From: Candidatus Rokuibacteriota bacterium
Lineage (GTDB): Bacteria > Methylomirabilota > Methylomirabilia > Rokubacteriales > CSP1-6
Assembly: GCA_003220265.1 (NCBI GenBank)
Contig: QHRW01000021.1
Coordinates: 1-38,071 of the forward strand
DNA: 38,071 nt
Reading direction: 5' to 3'
Under the pieces are notes generated by a model. The model searched no databases. It saw only the letters and a list, made by a program, of their open reading frames with translations, and was not told where the DNA came from. Position numbers and translations under genes: made by a program. Below are positions 33,386 through 38,071 of the stretch, piece by piece (within the stretch, counting starts at the first letter, position 1; each line of letters opens with the position of its first letter).

Positions 33386-34112
33386 GTCGAACGGCCGGTC
33401 GCCGCTGCTGGTGCTCGATGGTGTCGAGACGTTTTACGGCGCCATCCAGGCGCTGAAGGGCGTCTCCTTCACGGTGCCCGAGGGTTCGATCGTCACGCTG
33501 CTCGGCGCCAACGGCGCGGGCAAGTCGACGACGCTCAAGTGCATCTCCGGGCTGGTGCCGGCTGCGCGCGGCACCGTGAGCTTCCGCGGGCAGCGCATCG
33601 ACGGCCTGCCGTGCGAGACGATCGTGCGCCGCGGAATCTCGCACGTCCCCGAGGGCCGCGAGCTCTTCCCCGAGCTGACGGTGCTCGAGAACCTCGCCAT
33701 GGGCGCCTACGCGCGCTCGGACAAGCGCGCGATCCACGCCACGCTGGAGCGCGTGAACGCGTGCTTTCCGATCCTGGCCGAGCGCCGCACGCAGCTCGCC
33801 GGGACGCTGAGCGGCGGCGAGCAGCAGATGCTCGCCATCGGCCGCGCGCTGATGGCGGAACCCGCCCTCATGCTCCTCGACGAGCCGTCGCTGGGGCTGG
33901 CGCCCATGCTCGTCGAGGAGATCTTCGCCATCATCCGGGGGATCCACGCCGGCGGCACCACGGTGCTGCTGGTGGAGCAGAACGCCAACAAGGCCCTGTC
34001 GATCGCCGACTACGGCTACGTGCTCGAGACGGGGACGATCGTGCTCGCGGGCGACAGCCAGCAGCTCTTGAAGGACGACCGCGTGCGCCGCTCGTACCTC
34101 GGCCAGCGATGA
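33369..34112 (+). CDS. livF: Liv-type ABC ATPase LivF, system C
   Basis: 247 residues with GANGAGKS (Walker A), LSGGEQQMLAIGRAL, LMLLDEPSLGLAPM and LLVEQNANKAL. GTG 33369 lies inside livG, a 17-base overlap. Compared with the LivF of system B it lacks the basic tail. It pairs with the preceding LivG to drive the permeases at 35384-37243. Confidence 0.93.
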   Translation: MPVGAESNGRSPLLVLDGVETFYGAIQALKGVSFTVPEGSIVTLLGANGAGKSTTLKCISGLVPAARGTVSFRGQRIDGLPCETIVRRGISHVPEGRELFPELTVLENLAMGAYARSDKRAIHATLERVNACFPILAERRTQLAGTLSGGEQQMLAIGRALMAEPALMLLDEPSLGLAPMLVEEIFAIIRGIHAGGTTVLLVEQNANKALSIADYGYVLETGTIVLAGDSQQLLKDDRVRRSYLGQR

Positions 34113-34149
34113 CCGCACGAGAAGAGCGTCGGCGGTGAGGGTCGCCGAA

Positions 34150-34185
34150 CGTCGGGCGCCGGCGCCCTGCGAAGGCGCCCCGACG
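34150..34185 (+). repeat. GC hairpin between livF and the binding-protein gene of system C
   Basis: CGTCGG-GCGCC (34150-34160) pairs with GGCGC-C-CCGACG (34174-34185), eleven pairs with one bulged base. A smaller stem TCGGCG/CGCCGA lies at 34129-34148. The ribosome site AAAGGAG (34194-34200) is outside the stem. Confidence 0.6.
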
Positions 34186-34208
34186 CCACACAGAAAGGAG
34201 AGCTCGCC

Positions 34209-35387
34209 ATGAAAAGGTTGCTCACGATCGTCGGCCTCCTCGTCCTCCTTGGAGGTGTTGCGGTCTGCGCGGCGGAGGACGGCGTCACCGACAAGGAGGT
34301 CGTCATCGGCGCCGGCCTCGATCTCACGGGTGCCGTCGCCAACTGGGGCGTGAACATCAAGGCCGGTATGGACGCGGTGTTCAGCCGCGTCAACGCTGCC
34401 GGCGGCGTGCACGGCCGCAAGATCCGTCTGATCGCCTACGACCACGTCTACCAGCCGCCCAAGGCGGTCACCAACGCCAAGCGCCTGGTCGAGCGCGACA
34501 AGATCTTCGTCATGATGGGACACCTGGGCACGCCCACGACCAAGGCCGTGATGGACTACCTGCAAGACAAGCAGGTCCCGAACATCTTTCCGGCCACGCT
34601 CGCCAGCATCTGGACCAACTCGGGCAAGTACCACGTCGGCGATCTCGCCACCTACGCCGACCAGACGGGCCTCATCGTCGACTACCTGGTGAAGGAGCGG
34701 AAGATCCGCAAGATCGCCAGCTTCTACCAGGACGACGAGTACGGCCTCGACGGCCACCTGGCCGGCAAGGCGCGCCTCAAGCACACGCACGACCTCGCCT
34801 ACGTGGCCGAGGTGGACTACAAGCGCGCGGACATCGACTTCAGCTCGCAGGCCGCGAAGCTGAAGGAGTCGGGCGCCGACGCCGTCATCGTGCAGGCGGT
34901 CTATCGCGAGCCGCCGCGCCTGGCCGAGCAGTGCCACGCCATCGGCTACAACCCGGTGTTCATCGGCCCGTCGCCCATCGTGGTCGCCAAGACCATCGAG
35001 CTCGGCGGCAAGCATGTCGAGGGCCTGATGGGCGTGGAGGTCTACCCGCTCCCGACGGACCCCGGCGCATTCCTCGACCAGTACCGCGCCGACATGGCGA
35101 AGTACGCCCCGAGCCTGCCCATCGACACCACCAACCTGTACGGCTACCAGAAGGCGGCGGTGTTCGTGGAGGCCATGCAACGCGCCGGGCGCAATCTCAC
35201 CCGCGACTCCGTGCTCAAGGCCATCGAGTCGATCAAGGACTGGGATCCGGGCTGGGGTCTCAAGTACGGCTACGGCGGCGACAACCGCCGGGGCATGAGC
35301 AACGCCGGACGCCTCGTCACCGTGAAGGACGGCAAGTGGATCAAGGTCGGTGACTGGATGGAGCTCAAGGAGGTCGGCCGCAAGTGA
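34209..35387 (+). CDS. livK: Liv-type substrate-binding protein, system C
   Basis: 392 residues with a signal peptide (about residues 1-21; the C20 sits in VAVCAAED, where a valine before the cysteine makes a lipobox unlikely). The mature start VVIGAGLDLTGAVANWGVNI and AAGGVHGRKIRLIAYDHVYQPP mark the family, and MGHLGTPTTKAVMDYL the ligand region. ATG 34209 follows AAAGGAG. It sits after the two ATPases and directly before its permeases (GTGA overlap). Ligand unknown. Confidence 0.92.
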   Translation: MKRLLTIVGLLVLLGGVAVCAAEDGVTDKEVVIGAGLDLTGAVANWGVNIKAGMDAVFSRVNAAGGVHGRKIRLIAYDHVYQPPKAVTNAKRLVERDKIFVMMGHLGTPTTKAVMDYLQDKQVPNIFPATLASIWTNSGKYHVGDLATYADQTGLIVDYLVKERKIRKIASFYQDDEYGLDGHLAGKARLKHTHDLAYVAEVDYKRADIDFSSQAAKLKESGADAVIVQAVYREPPRLAEQCHAIGYNPVFIGPSPIVVAKTIELGGKHVEGLMGVEVYPLPTDPGAFLDQYRADMAKYAPSLPIDTTNLYGYQKAAVFVEAMQRAGRNLTRDSVLKAIESIKDWDPGWGLKYGYGGDNRRGMSNAGRLVTVKDGKWIKVGDWMELKEVGRK

Positions 35388-36259
35388 CGGAAATCCTCAG
35401 CAGCCAGGTCGTGAGCGGGCTCGCCACCGGGTGCGTGTACGCGCTCATCGCGCTGGGCTTCGTCCTGATCTTCAAGGCGACCGACGTCGTCAACTTCGCC
35501 CAGGGCGAGTTCGTCATGGTGAGCGGCTTCATCAGCTACACGCTTCTGATCGGGCTCGGGATCCACTACGGCCTCGTGCTGCTGGCGACCATCGTGCTGT
35601 CGGGGGTGATGGGCGTGGTGCTCGAGCGCGTGGTGGTGCGGCCGATCATGGACGCGCCCATCTTCAGCATCGTCATCGCCACCATCGGCGCCTCGATCGT
35701 GCTGCGTTCCTCCGCCGGCATCCTGTACGGCTACGACGTGCTGCCGCTGCCCACGATCTTTTCCAAGGATCCGATCCGCGTGGGGTTCGTGCAGTTCACC
35801 GCGATGGACGCGGGCGTCATCGGCTTCTCGCTGGTGATCATGGTGGCCCTCTACCTGTTCTTCAAGCTGACGCGCACGGGCACCGCCATGCGGGCCACGG
35901 CGCAGAGCCAGACCGCGGCGCGGCTCATGGGCGTGAGCGTGACGCGCATCTTCTCGCTGACGTGGGCGATCAGCGCGGCCATCGGCGGCGTCGCCGGCGT
36001 GCTGATCGCCCCCATCATCTATCTCGACCCCAACCTGGGCTTCATCGGCGTGAAGGCGTTCGCCGGCGCCATCCTGGGCGGCTTCGGCAGCATCCCCGGC
36101 GCCATCGTGGGCGGCATGCTGCTCGGGGTCATCGAGAACCTCTCGGGCTACTTCTTCAACGCCGGCATCAAGCAGGTCTCCACGTACATCCTGCTGATCC
36201 TGGTGCTCGTCATCCGCCCCGCCGGTCTCTTCGGCGCCGCGCCGATCCGGAAGGTGTGA
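35384..36259 (+). CDS. livH: Liv-type ABC permease LivH, system C
   Basis: 291 residues, about eight membrane segments. VVSGLATGCVYALIALGFVLIF, VVNFAQGEFVMVSGF, the coupling loop TGTAMRATAQSQTAARLMGV and ILGGFGSIPGAIVGG are family signatures. GTG 35384 overlaps the binding-protein stop (GTGA) with AAGGAGG nine or so bases upstream. Three bases separate it from livM. Confidence 0.93.
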   Translation: MTEILSSQVVSGLATGCVYALIALGFVLIFKATDVVNFAQGEFVMVSGFISYTLLIGLGIHYGLVLLATIVLSGVMGVVLERVVVRPIMDAPIFSIVIATIGASIVLRSSAGILYGYDVLPLPTIFSKDPIRVGFVQFTAMDAGVIGFSLVIMVALYLFFKLTRTGTAMRATAQSQTAARLMGVSVTRIFSLTWAISAAIGGVAGVLIAPIIYLDPNLGFIGVKAFAGAILGGFGSIPGAIVGGMLLGVIENLSGYFFNAGIKQVSTYILLILVLVIRPAGLFGAAPIRKV

Positions 36260-36262
36260 GCG

Positions 36263-37243
36263 ATGGCCTGGCGGCGGCGGCTGGGCGGCGTGACGCTCGC
36301 GGTGATCGGCGTGCTCCTGCTCCTCCTGCCCGGCGCCGCCGACAACTACGTCCTCTACGTCATGACCCGCCTGTTCGTGTACGTGCTCGTGGCGCTGGGC
36401 CTCAATCTGCTGACGGGCTACGCGGGCCAGGTCTCGCTCGGCCACGCCGCCTTCTTCGCCATCGGCGCCTACACGGCGGCCGTGCTGGCCGAGCGCTGGC
36501 ACTGGCCGGCGCCGCTCTGCCTGCTGGCCGCGGCGCTCTTCACCGCGCTGGTCGGCTACCTGCTCGGCCTGCCGTGTTTGCGGCTGAGCGGGCTCTATCT
36601 CGCCATGGCCACGCTGGGCTTCACGCTCATCGTGCAGGAGATGCTGCTGCAGCTCGCCGTCCTCACGCACGGCTCGGAAGGCATGAAGGTGGCGCCGGCC
36701 TCCGTCCTGGGCCTCAGCATCAACACGGACGTGCGGAAGTATTACCTGCTGCTGGTCGTCACGGCGGCCATGCTGGCGTTCGCCCGCAACCTCGTGCGCG
36801 GCCGCCTGGGCCGCGCGTTCCTCGCCATCCGCGACAACGAGCGCGCGGCCGCCGCCATGGGCGTGAACCTCGCGCAGTACAAGACCATCGCGTTCGCGCT
36901 GAGCGCGCTCTACACGGGCCTCGCCGGCGCGCTCAGCGCCTTCATCGTGGGCTTCCTCGATCCGCAGGAGTTCAGCTTCTTCCTCTCGATCCAGTTCATC
37001 ACGATCGTCATCCTGGGCGGGGTGGCCTCGCTGCTGGGCTCCGTCCTCGGCGCCTGCTTCCTGATCTTCCTGCCCGAGCTGCTGGCCGGCCTGGACGTCT
37101 GGCAGGCGCTGGTCTACGGCCTCATCATGGTAGTCACGATTCTCTTCATGCCGTTCGGCCTCAGCGGCGCGCTGCGGCGGTACGCGTTCCGCTGGTTCGG
37201 GATGGGCGCCGAGCCCATCATCCCGCGCCGCCTGGGGCACTGA
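36263..37243 (+). CDS. livM: Liv-type ABC permease LivM, system C
   Basis: 326 residues, about ten membrane segments. LGLNLLTGYAGQVSLGHAAF, LRLSGLYLAMATLGFTLI, the coupling loop FLAIRDNERAAAAMGVNLAQYK and ILGGVASLLGSVLGA. ATG 36263 has AAGG upstream. Last gene of the eleven-gene run, converging on the AraC-type regulator with 13 bases between stops. Confidence 0.93.
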   Translation: MAWRRRLGGVTLAVIGVLLLLLPGAADNYVLYVMTRLFVYVLVALGLNLLTGYAGQVSLGHAAFFAIGAYTAAVLAERWHWPAPLCLLAAALFTALVGYLLGLPCLRLSGLYLAMATLGFTLIVQEMLLQLAVLTHGSEGMKVAPASVLGLSINTDVRKYYLLLVVTAAMLAFARNLVRGRLGRAFLAIRDNERAAAAMGVNLAQYKTIAFALSALYTGLAGALSAFIVGFLDPQEFSFFLSIQFITIVILGGVASLLGSVLGACFLIFLPELLAGLDVWQALVYGLIMVVTILFMPFGLSGALRRYAFRWFGMGAEPIIPRRLGH

Positions 37244-37251
37244 GCGCCGGA

Positions 37252-37267
37252 GCCGATCACGATCGGC
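37252..37267. repeat. Short inverted repeat between livM and the regulator
   Basis: GCCGATC and GATCGGC are separated by two bases and include the stop codon of the regulator gene. It could help end transcription from either side, but it has no T-run and a very tight loop. Confidence 0.35.
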
Positions 37268-38066
37268 GGCCCGCCCGGAACGAAGAGGGGGGCGCGCCGA
37301 AGTGCCGCGTGAATGCCGTGGTGAAGGCCGCGAAGTTCTCGTAGCCCACGAGCAGCGCGACGTCGCCGACGGCGCCGGTGCCGGTCTCGAGCAGCCGTCG
37401 CGCTTCTTCCAGACGCCGGGTCTTGAGGTAGGCGTGCGGGCTCGTGCCGATCTCGTCGCGGAAATGGCGCAGGACGGTCGAGGCACTCGCGAACGCGTGG
37501 CGTGCGATCGCCGGCAGCGAGATGTCCGAGAAGAGATTGGCCTCGATGTAGCGCAACGCTCGGCCCGTCACCGTGTCGGTGGCCGGCAGTCGAGGGCGCT
37601 CCGGCGCCTGGACGCGGCCCGGCAGGCAGGCAAGGATCGCGACCAGGAGCTGCCGCTCGAAGAACGCGAGGGTCGTGGCGCTCTCCCGGCGGGAGACGAC
37701 CCTGGCGAAGACGTACTCCTGAGCCAGCGTGTCGAGCCAGGAGCTGCGGGCGAACTCTCGCGGGACGCTCATCAGTTTCGCCGCGGTCGCCTTGGGGATC
37801 CCCTCGTCATCCGCCACGGTCGCGACGAGCGACGGCGACGGGAACAAGGCGAGGGTGTCGAAGATCGAGCTGACGGCCTGGTCTTCGTGCTCGACCCGGC
37901 TCGGCACGATCAGCGCCGCGGCGCTCCCGATCGTGTGCGTCGCCACCCGGCGGCCCGTCACACGCACCCTCAGCACGCAGGAGCCGCGCGGGAGCAAGAC
38001 CATGGGCCGGTCGTGGGCGTGGAAGTCCTTGCGAAAGCCGACGCTTCGCTCATAGGCGATGCCCAT
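37257..38066 (-). CDS. AraC-family transcriptional regulator (start near window edge)
   Basis: 269 residues from ATG 38066, possibly longer beyond the window. The C-terminal 100 residues hold the two helix-turn-helix units of AraC/XylS: LPAIARHAFASASTVLRHFR and VGDVALLVGYENFAAFTTAF, ending HFGAPPSSFR. The N-terminal half looks like a small cupin ligand domain (DRPMVLLPRGSCVLRVRV...VPSRVEHED). Such proteins usually activate neighbouring genes on binding a small molecule. It converges on Liv system C, so its target is either that cluster or genes to the right, outside view. Confidence 0.9.
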   Translation of the reverse strand: MGIAYERSVGFRKDFHAHDRPMVLLPRGSCVLRVRVTGRRVATHTIGSAAALIVPSRVEHEDQAVSSIFDTLALFPSPSLVATVADDEGIPKATAAKLMSVPREFARSSWLDTLAQEYVFARVVSRRESATTLAFFERQLLVAILACLPGRVQAPERPRLPATDTVTGRALRYIEANLFSDISLPAIARHAFASASTVLRHFRDEIGTSPHAYLKTRRLEEARRLLETGTGAVGDVALLVGYENFAAFTTAFTRHFGAPPSSFRAGRRS

Positions 38067-38071
38067 GGGTC

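Noticed and set aside
35270..37486. 738-codon minus-strand frame through livH and livM of system C
   Set aside because: Asp/His/Glu/Arg-rich antisense of two clear permease genes; no domain.

Overview
The window is GC-rich bacterial chromosome, densely packed, with strong G/C preference at third codon positions and GTG and TTG starts. Two genes argue about the host. One is the C-terminal part of a Pup-proteasome ATPase (ARC/Mpa) ending in the gate-opening tail GQYL. The other is a sigma-54 activator with an intact GAFTGA motif. Pup-proteasomes are best known from Actinobacteria, which lack sigma-54, so the pair points to a non-actinobacterial lineage that carries the Pup system. Together with the many amino-acid/acid ABC transporters and the hydantoinase genes, this suits a soil or sediment organism of the Rokubacteria/Methylomirabilota type. 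That placement is inference, not proof.

Layout. 2-754: ARC fragment (+). 762-5815 (-): a short DinB-like gene, hyuB and hyuA tightly coupled, then an orphan MshEN (c-di-GMP-binding type) protein. 5936-10599 (+): a complete five-gene branched-chain-amino-acid-type (HAAT/Liv) ABC transporter, system A. 10601-11835 (-): sigma-54 activator coupled to a small ORF. 11992-14274 (+): a tiny CxxC protein, an Asp/Glu-racemase-family protein, and a class I/II aminotransferase whose frame runs straight into a lipoprotein. 14286-19420 (+): a GlnQ-type ATPase, a dipeptide/oligopeptide-type binding protein with two permeases but no Dpp-type ATPase, then small VOC and SnoaL-like genes. 19430-21771 (-): a polar amino acid (PAAT) binding protein and two permeases, again with no ATPase. 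21828-23255 (-): an exported M20 peptidase. 23365-25868 (+): two coupled PLP enzymes (HemL-like class III aminotransferase and SelA/DgaE-like). 26012-37243 (+): eleven co-directional genes forming two more Liv systems, B (with an acyl-CoA-synthetase-like ligase inside) and C. 37257-38066 (-): an AraC-family regulator facing them.

Taken together the region is a nutrient-scavenging island: five ABC uptake systems, racemase, aminotransferases, peptidase, hydantoinase and an acid:CoA ligase. A plausible reading is import and breakdown of amino acids, short peptides, cyclic ureides/lactams and organic acids. No substrate is proven by the sequence.

The most unusual points are the in-frame aminotransferase-lipoprotein junction with a lipobox deep inside one ORF; two transporters lacking their own ATPase with a single GlnQ-type ATPase nearby; strong GC hairpins directly abutting transporter start codons; a stand-alone MshEN protein with four copies of the 24-residue motif; and an 80-residue DinB half-domain fused in expression to hyuBA. 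No rRNA, tRNA, IS element or CRISPR array was recognised, and no gene-free stretch exceeds 300 bases.
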